A DNA stretch of 64,000 nucleotides from Dichotomocladium elegans (GCA_025716815.1 JAIXMN010000014.1:806001-870000), one strand, 5' to 3'. Numbered from the stretch's first letter, positions 23,201-35,635 are shown. The notes: generated from the letters alone by a model not told the origin. Translations and numbers: made by a program.

Positions 23201-23313
23201 TTGCAAATGCAACGTATCAGGCCTGTGTCAACCGGTTCTTCGTCGATGTCTACTTCATCCTCTGCGTTGGTATAAATCGCACGGCGGGGATGGCCAGGGT
23301 TTGATTTCGACAT
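20239..23313 (-). CDS. Set3-like PHD finger and SET domain protein
   Basis: Open frame of 1024 aa. Residues about 33-80 are a PHD finger (CICNSSEDDGFTIQCERC ... WQHAFC), which reads histone H3 tails in related proteins. Residues about 290-415 are a SET domain of the Set3/Set4/MLL5 type (RSCHPNAELR, DEITIGWNW). The family's SET domains are usually without methyltransferase activity and act as scaffolds in histone deacetylase complexes. The N-terminus has basic nuclear-localisation-like clusters; the C-terminal half is acidic and disordered. Two stretches are probably retained introns: 21621-21692 (72 bp, GTATGT...CTAG) and 21036-21101 (66 bp, GTACGT...ATAG, with a TATTAAC branch-like site). 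Both are multiples of three without stops. Splicing them gives 978 aa. The start at 23313 is the first ATG and precedes the PHD finger closely. Confidence 0.92.
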   Translation of the reverse strand: MSKSNPGHPRRAIYTNAEDEVDIDEEPVDTGLIRCICNSSEDDGFTIQCERCLVWQHAFCVNISQHNIPEHYLCDCCEKKVHYYNGSGRPSDLDRAVENDERTQRVRSRSDLPSGKRRDDKAKGSPDKHHFRDIHNRMHVAADDDEYKPISVKRSSQVRKNPVGRPPSKKPKLSKRIPMSKRTWKGMEDNSFLHFKPSTCDISNFQPMNRNIIRSRHAKQIFKDARERWHRLERTKEATNEVSTTQQRLPREMNYLTVMDKDSIGSSLPKASMRPLPKSLYSNNSPSKPRKGMFADIHIPANRFLAEINGDILLKSEYKFDPDNDFAMLGTPCPYVFFYPTLDLCIDARHRGNDYRGIRRSCHPNAELRSIISSHSKDDQEVRLGIFTRGDVEKGDEITIGWNWQRGHISWKKNLEWHNSEMRIDCAHQVIDEEEERSNRRAVARMLHYFENEFADCACENSEVCFIDYLRRTNPWNDLDWLDDIVPKPKTQLGLSGNGVGGLHSHRVHTSPTEPRKQSTKRSRDNSKGSEYAQSYDTVNGMLKSQSAFKLAYSNLSTILFQLLDVPSRQSIVSNSNPRIETGDKTSSEAGDDNIDIDILSTSPIGGSPVITPVGSSSRAVTDTEEELDVDGDIDVGDEEYIRDASSRAANHPSGSYNGSALSAYSLSSLSGEEDTAAGNQQGRKTKRPILSSNSKGNTEINSSGISLESMKLPCKKIWMRNFIKQVTIPKELDVTAGTCVYAYLYDSNLIILTPANAIDNTLPSHSDIKQESATPGVTHSPQESTIFLSKPENADNLSKKSASVDELTEGTKGGNDICDMDVDDGELSDASSASTIPLDHDPDYHICAEIHNVDSQPARTYDTKPTDISKEQSDEKEIAGGVTNELTKSESPPAIQSSTKEAVEIGGNKATTNASTVDKTQMPVENNPAPPEKNVAQSESVTQIVASQHEQTSASNNEQVRPAKVKLSLQEYLSRRAANQGSTKESLASTEVVTKGEMQLCNTVSAVDISLETEQPEAIVNQH
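21036..21101 (-). other. probable in-frame 66-bp intron in the SET gene
   Basis: Begins GTACGTGTGTG, contains CTAAT and TATTAAC, ends GCAATAG. Removal joins LDVTA to DNTLPSH. The encoded stretch (CVYAYLYDSNLIILTPA) is far more hydrophobic than the acidic disordered sequence around it, which favours an intron. Confidence 0.72.
21621..21692 (-). other. probable in-frame 72-bp intron in the SET gene
   Basis: Read on the minus strand it begins GTATGTTGAAG, contains TCTAAT and ends TTACTAG. Removal joins VN to DVPSRQ in phase. It is stop-free and divisible by three, so retention would only insert 24 residues (starting GMLKSQSAFK). Confidence 0.7.
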
Positions 23314-24103
23314 GATCTAGACAATGAAAATTAGTTGCTGCTCCCAGAATTATTGATTAAATTGAGAGAATGCTGAATGATTACACTGAACGAGAGAAAT
23401 CTTTTAAAGCATAAAGTAATTGTGCAAGAATCGTGGAAAAGAGAAAGATGGGTTGGTTGCAGCTCGAGAGGGTGTAAAACGTTTCTCCGCAGAGGCAACA
23501 TAGGCCCCCATCGGTATCCTTAGCTCTGATTGGATGTTTCTAATCGTTTTGAATTGAGTCTCGGCTCCCTTCGTAGATTTGGTTCCGTTGAGAGCCAATC
23601 ATTGCTTGGGAGAGAAACAACAACGATACAATTCCTTTGACCATCCCTTTGCGTTATCCATTTGGGCAATCCAGATATAAGGAAGCTCTCTATAGCAGGT
23701 CGCAGCTTGCGGGTGTATAAATTAATAGAGCACAGAGTCGCGCTCGCTCAAAAATCTTCGAGGGTGATGGACAGTAAAAGAAGCAATTTGAAACTATCAC
23801 AACTGTTCTCGTATCAACTTGGCATTGAAAGGATACTCCCCATTTGGCCATAACTGAAACTACGCAAGTCGATGATGTGCTTCAGGCCCGCAACAACATC
23901 AGATTTACTTTTGTGTATATATTCGCGTATGCATTAATCCTCCAGCACACTCAAATACTACTAGAAAGAAATAGGAATATAAACCACAAGCAACAGCATT
24001 TATTTGTATTTTGGGCGCAAAAGCAAATGCATAGAAATAGATAGGCAAAAAATCGCCGAGCAAAATAACATCTTTTGCGAAATCCACATGAAATGTTTGC
24101 TGC
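23314..24103. other. intergenic region between SET gene and RPS5
   Basis: Promoter and 5' UTR of the Set3-like gene on the left and the 3' UTR of RPS5 on the right. No coding frame is supported. Confidence 0.5.
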
Positions 24104-24961
<858 letters not shown>

Positions 24962-24967
24962 ATTGGC

Positions 24968-25136
24968 CTAATGTTCGTATTTACAAAAATTATATATCGA
25001 ATCCATCCATTTATCGCAGATAAAAACAGCGTGTAGTAAATAGATAAAGTAAAGGAAGATCATTAGTATTGCTTTATCGTTTGCTCGATGAATGGATGGC
25101 TATTGTTCTATGGGATGGATGCATACCTTTGTAGAA
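24968..25136 (-). other. 5' UTR intron of RPS5
   Basis: Donor AAAG/GTATGC and acceptor CATTAG/GCCAATATG leave only six untranslated bases between the splice junction and the start codon. Leader introns close to the ATG are common in fungal ribosomal protein genes. Confidence 0.6.
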
Positions 25137-25292
25137 AGAGATCGGTCTATGATACTGAGCAGGATGCTCTATGACAACCGCCTCAGGTAGCGGAAGTTGA
25201 ACTTTTTGTGTGTGAGGGTGGGATGCCCTCGCACACCCTTTGAAGGATAATACACTTTTTGTTGGAGCACATTTTTTATTTCACTGTCTATG

Positions 25293-26744
25293 TCAGAAAT
25301 TCTTCATTCTGTTGTTCTTCTCATACGCACGGTATGCAACGACGAGGAGACCAACCAGACCAGCGGCAGCCAAAAGCTTCAAGATGAAGGAGAAGAATCC
25401 AGATCCGCTTTTGGACGTCTTAACAGGAGCAGCCTAGACGTGTTAAAAGCGATTAATACAGAGTTCCTTTTTTGTGTACCGAATATATGCATATTTGTCT
25501 ATAATTACCGGCTTCGTTTCCTTTGCTTGAGGAAGCAAAGTCTTGGTGGTCACACCGATGATGTCGTGGTTGTCTGGAAGGGATATCAGTTATTCCTATT
25601 CGCAACATACTGTTTAGCACGCAGTTATAATTTACCTGTCACTTCACCCGTATGCGCAGTAAAGCCCAGATATATTTGGTCAGGTAGCTGAACATCGAAG
25701 ACCTAGAAAAACTCATGCCGCAATTATATGATCCATCTCAGCAGCTTCAATCCGCGAAATGTATAGGTTACCTTGAAACACTCATCCCATTCATCTTCTT
25801 CGCGCCACATGACATTGAGTTGAACATAGTTACCCTTATGATAAGTCAAGCGAGCTTTTGTAGGAAAGCTCTTTGAACGGAAGTTGGCCTGCGCATGGAT
25901 TTCAAAAGAATCAGAATTGTGCTAATGACTCATTCTTTGTCAGGCATACCTCGCAGCCAGCGAGTTCGGTGTTCCTTCCGTCCACCGAGTTGTCGTATGA
26001 TTTAACGCCATCGCCCAACATGGCCGAGATATACGGGAAAGTATGGCGCTAGCCCAGGTGTATCAGTCAGCCTGTTCCCGCAATCCTCGGAACTCGATCC
26101 ATTTTAATTTCCTTACATGAGCCCGTTCATTATCATAGGTATCAAAGAACACACCCAATCCTTCAAAATTGTCCACAGAGCCAAAAACAGGACCGATCGT
26201 TGAACGCTGCTTGGTGAGCCACACTAGCATCGAGTTTCAGTATTGAGTTGAAAATAAGGAATAGGCACGCGGGGCGCGGGCCGTGCTGTACATACATGCA
26301 AAGCCATCACCATACAGATGGCCAGTCTGGCCACCGACCTTGAACTCAAACTCAATCTCAAAGTTGGCAGCTGTCAAAGGCTATATGCTTCTGGATTAGT
26401 GGGTGTAAAAAAAATATCGGTTTATTTGTGGATCTGCCCATACCAGTCTGGACCACAGGAAGCCTTGCTGAGACTGGCGAGTACTTGTGAGACGAATCTG
26501 TCGATTGGTATTGATGATAACATCTCCACCGAAATCAAACCACCGGTTTTGTAATTCGTCGTCTTTTGGTTCAGGCACATAGGAAGGTAAGTGGAACAAG
26601 TTGAGCTCTTTACGAATGGTAGCGCATACACGTACCAATATAAGGCATGGAGATGGAGTGAGTACGCAGAGGTACGCTGACCTGCGCCGCTACTGTAGAC
26701 AGTAGCCACACGGTCGTCAAAATTACACCAGACAAGAAGCGCAT
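25293..26744 (-). CDS. L-type (VIP36/ERGIC-53-like) lectin cargo receptor
   Basis: Nine-exon, 302-aa type I membrane protein. Exons: 26744-26636, 26562-26444, 26380-26296, 26223-26117, 26048-25950, 25888-25772, 25702-25636, 25573-25509, 25433-25293. Residues 1-21 are a signal peptide (MRFLSGVILTTVWLLSTVAA). The lumenal lectin domain (about 25-245) has LQNRWFDFGGDVIINTN, HLYGDGFALWLT, VFGSVDNFEGLGVFFDTYDN and the Ca-site region. A transmembrane helix sits at about 267-288 (ILKLLAAAGLVGLLVVAY), followed by a short basic tail ending KNF. The family shuttles between ER and Golgi and binds high-mannose glycoproteins. The terminal Phe is consistent with COPII export. Introns are 61-75 bp. Confidence 0.95.
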
Positions 26745-28472
26745 GGGCGATGAACGTAGAGAAGAAACGCGCTATTGCGTGGTACGTTGCTATGCGGTGC
26801 TGGTTTTGAATTTCGAAATCAAGTTCTCTTTTGCTCCGCCCGACCAAGAACCAGAGTATCTCAAATATTACTACTCCGTTCCTACTAACTGGTATGGATT
26901 TTCTTCAAATTTAATATGCTTTTCTCCTTGAAACAATCTGCTTGAAGTCCTAGGACAATAAGCTAAGAATACTGCACCCCTCATTTAACTTTGTAATTCG
27001 GGAAAGCAAATGTGCGTGAAGCCATTAATAATGTGCTCCTCTTAACTAATTGTGGAAGAAGCAAAATCCAGGACGATGAGAAGTCATAAAGCCTCTGGTA
27101 TTCTTCTTATAAAACGTCCCATGGTCCGAGCTGCTTTTTCTATTTTCACATGCAACTAACAGGAGTGGCTTCACTCAGCACTTAACAGATGGACTATCGA
27201 GTAGTACATTCAGAAATAATGGAAGCCGCCTGGGCATTTGTTTTGTTCCTTGCCCAACTCAGGCAAATAGCAATCGCTCACTTTTGCTCAACGCAAGAAT
27301 ATACAGCCGAATAGATACAAAAGATTATCACTATGAAATATTCCCTTGTCGGCGGTATTAGAATAGATGCTAAAAGCGATCAGTCTGCCAAGCGTTATAG
27401 GGCCAGCGTGGAGATCTCGTAGTACCAAGTGAACATTGGCAATGGCTTTTTTATTGATCATTTCAACTTCCCAGTATATATATAGATTCTGCTACCACTG
27501 TTGTCTTATTAAGATGAACTGGAATTTCTGAAGACGTGACCTATATCGGAAGAGTGATGTAGCAAACCTTGAATAAGCTCAATGCAGATACTATAAATGA
27601 TATTCGAACGCTTGAATATGTATGAAGAGTCTCTGGTAACGATACCTTGATGTGTGCAAGAAAAAAGAGATAAGGAAGTGAGCGATTTGGAAGATATCCG
27701 GTACGCTGCATACTTTACTTTCAAAAATGTACTCCGTGCACAAGATAATGTGGGAGTGATCATAACGCATGCATTGACGAGGGACGTACAGTAAGCCTAA
27801 CCAGTGACAGAAATGGAGAGCCTCAATTTATGGCATCTTTCGGTAGGTATGACATGGTAAATAAAGTGTGGGGATGAGGAATGGACACAAAAGTTGATCC
27901 TTGGCACGTAAAAATGGCAAAGCAATTTATTTAAGCAGCTTTCTTGCATCGCACAAAGAACTTACAATAAGCTTGGATAACAAGGACCATCTTAAACCCC
28001 GCCATCATCTTCTTCTGTCTGTGCTGATGGGTTTTCTAGACAGGTACAGTATCAGATACAAGAGAACTTCGCAGTTCTGGTAGGTGGTAGTGGAACATAG
28101 GTTGATAATATTAATACACAAACAAAGACAAATACCCGGGTAAGGGATACCGTCTCCAAGCGCTTGGTTCGATCCGGGCCTGCGGTGGGCCTGTGGTATG
28201 TGTGACATGGATCTTGGGACCAATCAGGTGAACCTGGGTGGTTGCGATATGTGGAGAATGAAAGCCAGATCAGTGAAATCCCTAGTTGTTCCACGAGGGC
28301 GCTGCCATTTTGGTAGCACACCCTTAGCAATGTTCTTTTCCCGCTAAAGGTAATTGATGTAATCGTGGGAGCCATGGCGTATAAACAGCTAGACAGCTTG
28401 TTCGCACGTGAAGACATAAATTGTGGAAACTCAAAACACCCTACAGTTGCAGCTCTTTCGCGAACCTTGACC
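26745..28472. other. gene-poor tract between lectin and bHLH genes
   Basis: Only short frames overlapping in several phases. The right 150-200 bp is the likely promoter of the bHLH gene. A GGTTCGATCC motif at about 28169 resembles a tRNA T-arm but has no folding partner. Confidence 0.5.
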
Positions 28473-29329
28473 ATGAACAACGATCCGTGGGCGTTACAGG
28501 AACCTGTTCCTTTCGAAGGTATGCCCCTATCAGACCCCCTCCTCAGCCAAGTCGATGGCACCGAGTTCTTATAGTCTTTGGCGCTACTCGCATAGACTTC
28601 GAATTCACTCTAAGTCTCCCCGACTTTTCCATCCCGCTGCCTTCCTCCGATGACTTTTGGGCAACAGGCTCTTCTTCTTCCTCCTGTTCAGTCTTAAACG
28701 AAACAGACCAGCGCGAATTCTCTAACTTCCTCGACACATTTTTTGTGGACGACGAGGTAGAAGAAGAACGGCGACGATATTCGATTCTCCAATCACTTGA
28801 TGAGCAAAAGCGACGTTTCCAGCCTTATCCCGCCACCTCCCCCAAAAAGCAGCAAAGACAGGACTCCCTATCGTCAGAATCACCGTCTCCAACCAGCACT
28901 GCTCCTCTCAGACGGCGCAAAAGCGGTCGAGAACTGCTGACAGAGGAAGAAAAGCGGATGAACCACATTGCATCTGAGCAAAAGCGACGTTGCACTATTC
29001 GCAACGGCTTCAAGAATCTCACGGAGCTTGTGCCATCGCTCAAAAACATGAGTAATTCCAAAAGCAACGTCCTGTTTCAGGCAGTCGACTACATAAAATA
29101 TCTTGAGAAGCGCAACAAGAGTCTCCAACAAAAAATTCAATCGCTCGAATACCGGGCCTCCCTCCGCCTTTCAGATGACCAGTCCCAGCGGCTAATCAAA
29201 CTGCAAGAGCAACTCCAATACCATCAACGACGGCTAAGTCAGCAGCAGGCATTAAAAGAATGTACATATGTTCATCCAAACGACATTGTTGACAGCGAAG
29301 CAGCCATCCAACCTACCATTTCTGCATAA
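28473..29329 (+). CDS. basic helix-loop-helix transcription factor
   Basis: Two exons, 28473-28518 and 28596-29329, giving 259 aa. The bHLH domain is at about residues 131-189. Its basic part HIASEQKRRCTIRNGF carries the E-R-R pattern of class B factors that bind CACGTG E-boxes, and its second helix reads NVLFQAVDYIKYLEK. It continues directly into a coiled leucine-zipper-like helix (about 190-235), which suggests homo- or heterodimers of the bHLH-Zip type (Mlx/USF-like). The N-terminus is acidic and hydrophobic (DFEF, LPDFSIPLPSSDDFW), as in activation domains. The ATG at 28473 has a good context (gaccATGA); an in-frame ATG also lies at 28365. The intron (GTATGC...GCATAG, 77 bp) joins FE to DFEF in phase. 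Confidence 0.9.
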
Positions 29330-29867
29330 CCAGGCTCATTTCAGCGTTTCGCTGTTATTGCCGCCCTCATGTGAATAGTTTCTCTTTCTTTTATCTCAAC
29401 TCACCCGCTCTCTACACCCATTTCAAAAGCCCTTTCAAGGACTTATCGGTACATACAACGCCTTCCTGTTTTCTTTCCGTTAGTTCCATCATTTATGTAG
29501 GTTATTCTTTATGTCCTTTGATTTCTTTTCCCCTTATTTCAGGTTTTGTAAGTTCTTTTTTTACAGCGATGACTCTCTTATATGGACTTTCTTTTGTGCG
29601 AACGAAGTTATGTTTTCTGCCAAATGACTCTATTCGTTTACTGTATATGCTGCATACTGAGACAGACAATGTTGCTATCGGAACGAGAGTTCATTGGATC
29701 CAAGTACTATGGAGCTTACAGGGTCTTGTGAATATACTCAGCTGCACCATATGACCAAAACAAACAATAAGGCCGGGCGTCCCCTCAACTATCGGCGATA
29801 GAATCCTGCATCGGATCAACCCAGGGCAGAGAATGATTGAAGAGGGGTGATATCTTGTAACAGCAAG
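29330..29867. other. convergent intergenic region
   Basis: 3' flanks of the bHLH gene and the ANTH gene. Pyrimidine-rich sequence with no supported gene. Confidence 0.5.
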
Positions 29868-31659
29868 CTACAGAAAATGAGATTTTGCTGAGTTGGTGGA
29901 CCATGTAGACGAAGGTAGTAGGGAACTGGTTGCGAACGGATTATGCAGTGAGACATGATTGGTCGGCTGTGCTTTTAATGCTGCTCTGAATGGATTTGAA
30001 TTGGACGGATCAGGTTTTGCAGCTGTAGTCCGTACCGGGGGAGCAGGAAATGCCGAATGCCTAGCTGGCACATGCGTTGTGTGGATGGGCGCTATTGATG
30101 AGGAGGAACTTATCATGCTTGCCCGGAAGGGATTGTTGGAGTTCCTAGAGTCGGTGATAATAGATGACCGAACAGATACAGTCAAAGCTGCATTTGCAAC
30201 AGGCGTGGGTTGCACGACGGTTTTTGTCGGGATCGACTTTAGAGCATGTTCACCTTCAAGACTGGCGAAGAAGTCGACTGAATAAGATTTCGGCTGCGGC
30301 GGCTGCGGCAGAGAAACATCTGGCGATATGTGTGCTGTGTCCGGTAGATGTGATCTTCGCAGAGATGCTGGAAAGTTAGAAAATAGAATAGCATGCTTAA
30401 TGTTCTTTGCTTCTTATACAAGAGAATATAAAACGCATACGCTTGGTAGTCTCGGATTTTAGATCATCCAAATAATTTTCTAATGCCGTGACCAACGAAA
30501 GTGGCGCCTACCAGATAATCATCGATGGTTGGTTCATTTTTTAATGTTGACCGGTGTTCCTCACATGTTTAACTTGGGGGATAGTGAAGTCCTTGCTTGT
30601 TTGCAGGATCTTAGCGTTGTGCAGGTAGCCGACGGTCTCCTCCGTCTGTACGGTAAAGAGCTTATAAATATCCAGGGATGTCTCAGCATCGGATCTTCCC
30701 ATCGTGAAGTAATGTTCTACTCCTTTGATTATAAGTGATCACTTTTTTGACAGTGGCAAACGTGGGCGAGACAGAACGGGTATAATAGATGAAGCCTTTT
30801 TTTCTCCACATGTTGAATATACCCACACACCTAACATATTGACGATTCCTCCATTCAATGCATTGAAGCTATCAATAAGATCTTCCACCACCAAGCGGTA
30901 AGCACACAGACATATCGCTCCTTCTGCAGCCTCATGTGTAAACTATCAAAAAATGAAAGAAAAGCACTTATAACAGCATAATACGACCGCATATAAAGCA
31001 AAAGGAAGCGCTAGCCTACCTTAACCTTAAGGATGGATGCAATGTATTTCTGAAAAACTTTAATCTCGTTGAAGAACGAAGGCGAAAGCGATCTTCGGTA
31101 GAGATTTCTGGCGTCTGATAGTTTTGCAGGATCATATTTCAGCTTGACTGATGTCTTTATGCGTTCCCGAAGATATCCTTTATAGATCTTGAGATTGCGA
31201 GTCTGGATATAGTCTATGTAAAAATATAAGTACATGTGCAATAGACCACATTAGACAACGCACTAGACGATTCATCTCGTAGTCGGCTTGTAGAGAAAGC
31301 TTTCGGGTGATGGTATCCATAATCCACGAGCCAGTCGTTTGAGCTCCCTCGCATAAGCGTATGGATGACAATAAATGCTTTGAAAACGATCTAACCAAAA
31401 ACATATGAGCCCATTGTAAAGCGCTGCATATTTATAGCTCACCATCCACGAAGCCTCATGCATCCTTTTTTCAAGAGCATGGATGATATGGCCGGTCTTT
31501 TCAGGGCTTCGGTTCGCTATAGAAACCAGTTCTATTGTTTCAAAAAGCTACATGAGCCATGTTGCATCTCTAGCGATGGCTCTTTCACTCACTGTCCAGA
31601 TGCTTTTTTTTGGGGGGAATGTGTTCGTGGCGGGTCGCTTTCTTGATTGCGGTTTCCAT
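29868..31659 (-). CDS. AP180-like ANTH domain clathrin assembly protein
   Basis: Eight exons, 435 aa: 31659-31593, 31531-31443, 31390-31264, 31213-31020, 30942-30831, 30716-30565, 30507-30441, 30367-29868. Residues 1 to about 275 are an ANTH domain. It opens with METAIKKATRHEHIPPKKKH, the PIP2-binding type signature (KKAT...PPKKKH). It continues with IVFKAFIVIHTLM, LVVEDLIDSFNALNGG, EHYFTMGRSDAETSLDIYK and IPQVKHAPLSLVTALENYL. The disordered tail carries three NPF motifs (about 348, 394 and 412), which bind EH-domain endocytic proteins. Expected role: recruiting clathrin at the plasma membrane during endocytosis, like yeast Yap1801/1802. It is divergent with the complex I gene and they share a 615-bp upstream region. 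Confidence 0.93.
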
Positions 31660-32274
31660 GGAGAATGACGAAGGAAGAGGCACTGGGTAAAAGTCATGCG
31701 GAGCAAATCCTTGGCTGCAAGCCGAGGGATGAAAGTGCACACGGCTCCCGGAAACGGAAAAAATCCGGCAAATAGTTTACATCCCTTAGTCCCGGGCAAG
31801 ACCCTGTCGCCGTCGCTCGTCAATTCCCTGGTACAATATGCTTGCAAGCATCATCTTCATTGGACAAAGCCATGTAGGTACCATCAAAGAAAGTCGTATC
31901 TACTAATCTTTTGTGCTTTATTCTGTCCTCAACGAATCTCGCTAAGCCATATCTTCATATATCCCCAGAATACTTTTCAGGGACTCTCTTTGATACTCAA
32001 AACACCTTCCAATATACGGAGGGTTTCAGAACGCTGATATTATCGCTGAGGTTAACTGGCTCAGGCTATTAAAGATATGGCCGAATAGGCTGGATGACAA
32101 TTTAGGGGTCCCTATCAAGCAAAAAATTTGGACGGTGATCCGCGAAAAGTGTGACGTCCACACCCAGATTTCAATGGACAAAACAATTCCTTGAAGGCCG
32201 ACGCAACAAGGACTCTCTAGGCCATTTAAAGCGACGAACAACGTCCAGAACCCCCCAGCTCTATCTCTTCTATA
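31660..32274. promoter_or_regulatory. shared upstream region of divergent ANTH and complex I genes
   Basis: The two start codons face away from each other across 615 bp with no supported frame between them, so both promoters must lie here. No single TATA box or operator can be assigned. Confidence 0.5.
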
Positions 32275-33311
32275 ATGGCCTCTCGAATCCTGAACAAAGC
32301 CACATTGCTCCGCATTGCTCGCCAGCAGCCCCTCATGGCTGCAGGTAAGAGATTCACGAACCCGAGAACGTGGAAATAAATCGTACCGAACGACTCATGT
32401 CACATTTTACATATTTTCCACTCTGATTGCAACCAGTGAAGCCTGCTGTCACCGCTCGCCGAGCATTCAGTATGAGTGCTGCCAGAGCGCAAGGTATGTT
32501 TCTTCACTCTGTGTGCATGCATGCACAGGCGTGCCATGCTCCATGAGGGAGAGTCGCTGATGCAATGTGCTTCCATGACAATAGTGTACAACGTTGAAAA
32601 GGCGGATCCCTCTTACAAGTCTGGCAACGATGCCCTGCACGAGTACGGAAAATATCTCATCTCGGCTATGCCCAAGTTCATTCAGCAATTCAGCGTGTAC
32701 AAGGATGAATTGACCGTCTATGTTGCCCCCTCCGCCCTTCTTCCCGTCATGACCTTTTTGCGCGATCACACCAACTGCCAGTTCAAGTCTGTCCAGGATA
32801 TCACCGGTGTGGATTATCCCTCGCGCGAATATCGCTTTGAGGTTGTGTACAACATGCTGAGCATGCGCTACAATGCGCGTATCCGCGTCAAGACCTATGC
32901 CAGTGAAACCTCGCCCGTTCCCTCCACTGTCCCTCTCTTCAGCGTCGCGAACTGGCAGGAGCGCGAGGTTTATGACATGTTTGGCGTCTTCTTTGTGGGA
33001 CATCCCGATCTGCGCCGTATCTTGACCGATTATGGTTTTGAGGGTCATCCATTGCGCAAGGATTTCCCTCTTACGGGCTACGTCGAAGTCCGTTATGATG
33101 AGGAAAAGAAGCGTGTTGTTCAGGAGCCTCTCGAGTTGACTCAGGCATTCAGAAACTTCGAGGGAGCCTTGTCTCCCTGGGAGCAGAACGGTAAGATTTC
33201 GCCTTTGGAAAGTACCAACGGACGTTGATTGACTTGTGTTCCATAGGCCCTGGCCGTGATGACACTCCTTCCACTCAACAGATCGAGGAAGGCACTCCCG
33301 AGAAGAAATAG
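32275..33311 (+). CDS. NDUFS3: mitochondrial complex I 30-kDa subunit (NDUFS3)
   Basis: Four exons (32275-32344, 32437-32493, 32585-33190, 33247-33311), 265 aa. Core peripheral-arm subunit of NADH:ubiquinone oxidoreductase, equivalent to bacterial NuoC. The basic N-terminus ([18 protein letters not shown] ... [15 protein letters not shown]) is a mitochondrial presequence. The signature [20 protein letters not shown] then [10 protein letters not shown] is intact, as are the quinone-side residues of the family's C-terminal motif ([10 protein letters not shown]). The last exon adds the usual short acidic tail ending in PEKK. Start chosen as the first ATG, just after pyrimidine-rich leader. Confidence 0.97.
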
Positions 33312-33470
33312 ATCATTTTTCGTATTACACATCCAACATATTAAAAAAAGAAAAAAGAAAAAAAGAAATAATATCATTTTATCGGATATGATTGCTGATC
33401 AAAAATCATTGCGCTTAACGCGTTCTTGCGTTTCCTTTTTCGTTTTCCTTTATCGAACTCTCCTCCCTGA

Positions 33471-35635
33471 ATGGATCTAAGCAGTGAGCACTCCTTCGAT
33501 CTGGGGTAGGTTAAACGTACCATTGTTATACCAACTCATGCTAACAAAGCTAAAGATCGATTGAGGCTTCTCTCTCACCAGAAATCAACTTTGACGAACC
33601 GGACGTGCCTATCGAAAAAGCCGAGTAAGCGCGATCACCAATTCCGTTCTTTCAGCTTGAATCCATTGGCGTTCGATTGATTCATTTCTAGGTTCTGCAC
33701 ACCATCCAATTTTGCTGCCGCTGCAAATTACATCAATACACTCCTTACAGCTCACAGCTACCCTGTTCCATTAATATTTGATAGCAATGGACCAGAAGAT
33801 CAATGTAAAATCGTGAATTGCATCCACACAATGCTCAAGGACATTCAGGTAATTGACGAATTTGAACACCTTTGGGAAAGAAGCAAAACCTGGATCGTGA
33901 ACTCTTCTTCTTTCAGAAAAATGCCGGCGAACAGTCAGAGCTGGAGGAAACAATATCGGATATGAAGCGAACCCAAAATGATTTACAAGCACGTCTGGTA
34001 ATAGGAACTTGCTTACAGATTACGTAAAACATACCGACTGAATCTAACCGAGCTCGCTAACAGGATAATTGCCAGCAGGAGCTTGAGGCGAGTCGGCGAG
34101 AGAATGCTCAATTACGGGCACGAATCGAGTATGAAGAGAACGTGTACGCGAGGAAACGATGCGGCCAAACTCAACATTACTCTTATCTTTAGGTCATCAA
34201 ACAAAAATTTAAAAGAAGAAACAGAAAAGTGTCGCACTGTTAAAGAAGAGCTCTCCCGAGCGAAGCACAACATGCAGTACATGAAATCACAATACGCGGT
34301 ACGTCTGAATCACAGTATCGTTGCTGGTTCGAAAACTAAATGAGGCACGTGTAAATAGCATGAAACTCGAAGACACGAAACCGAACTAGCCAAGATCAAG
34401 GAGCGCTTATATAGACTCATGGATGAGAGACAAAAGGTCAATGTCACTGGGATGGTGATAAATGAACCGTTTCCAGGCGAAGACAATGATATGGGGATAT
34501 CTGAAGTAGGTGATAAGCTTTTGCGCTTTCATCCGATATCTCTAATTCAAGTCTCCAGGAGAAGGCGATGTATTCGGATCTGTTACAGAAAAGCAGAAAC
34601 AGGGAACAAAATGCACGCTTAGAAGCTGACAAACTAAGAGAGCTGGTCGCAGACGTTTACCTCGCAGTATCCGATTTACTCGCAAGTCAGATAACAAATT
34701 ACAAGGATGCATTCCCGAGTACTATGGTAAACTGTACTCTTTCACTTTCTATTCTCTACATGCCGCTTATTCAACTTGGTTTGTAGAATGGCGATGGTGC
34801 TCGGGACTACCCTCTTATGCGATTACCCCTCGACATTGGCGGCGCAGTTGCAATATCAAGAGTTCATGATTTGCTCGCCAAATTAAAAGAAGAATGGGAT
34901 CACCAAATTAGTCGGCGGAAGGCATATAGCGAAGAAGACATGACTCGAAAAGATCAAATAATAGAGCGACTAGAGCAGAGCAATGACGAGTTGATTGATG
35001 CGATACGTATGATGAAGAAGGGGATTGGATCACAAGAGGCATGCGTTAATAATTTTACTAGAACAACTGTGCGAAGAATTCGAGCGAAAAGCAAGCATGT
35101 ATATGCGTTTTGCTGATAGGAATTTCTTTGATAACATAAACCCTTATGCAACCGCGGAGTTGTCAGAGTAAGTAGGGCACCGTCGAGTTGAAAAAGATAC
35201 TCATTTGCCTTTAAAATAAGCTCTGAGGGGTCTGCATACGAGGAAGATGAACGCACCGAACTTAGTCTACGCAGAACCCGAAAATTGGCTATGAAAGAAC
35301 AAGAGAAAATAACTGCTGAGGCTATTAGACTAGGGGATGAGCGTAGGAAACTAGCGGTAAGTCATAAATGCCTAAGGGACGGGAGCAAAGCGTTGAATGC
35401 AAACATAGGCAGAGCGATGGGCATTTGAAGACATGAAGCGGGAACTTACTATGCAAGAGTTGCTAAATGGAGAGTCAGAATCATCACCATCCAGGTACAG
35501 TATTAGGAAGGGGAGAAGGGGAAAAAGCTGAATACGTCTATTCCCAGGGTCTCCACCAGTGCCCGGCGACAGTCATACATGGAGAATCTTGCTTCAATAC
35601 TCAGTGATAGCGCACGGAAACGAAGAAGACCATAG
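33471..35635 (+). CDS. coiled-coil protein of the ADIP/Msd1 (afadin- and actinin-binding) type
   Basis: Thirteen exons, 471 aa: 33471-33483, 33582-33624, 33692-33848, 33917-33997, 34064-34128, 34193-34298, 34359-34505, 34559-34726, 34787-35006, 35062-35167, 35221-35356, 35409-35494, 35548-35635. The first exon encodes only four codons plus one base. Residues about 20-60 (FCTPSNFAAAANYINTLL ... YPVPLIFD) resemble the N-terminal block of the ADIP family, whose fission yeast member Msd1 anchors microtubule minus ends at the spindle pole. The rest is long coiled coil (QARL, QELEASRRENAQLRARI, EELSRAKHNMQYMKSQ). The tail is basic (ARKRRRP). All junctions are GT-AG and keep phase. The family call is from pattern recognition and is the weakest part. 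Confidence 0.82.

Noticed and set aside
28155..28200. tRNA-like T-arm motif GGTTCGATCC
   Set aside because: The flanking bases do not form a T-stem, and no D-arm, anticodon arm or acceptor stem can be folded around it.
32467..33048. 193-aa minus-strand frame
   Set aside because: Antisense of the conserved complex I 30-kDa subunit.
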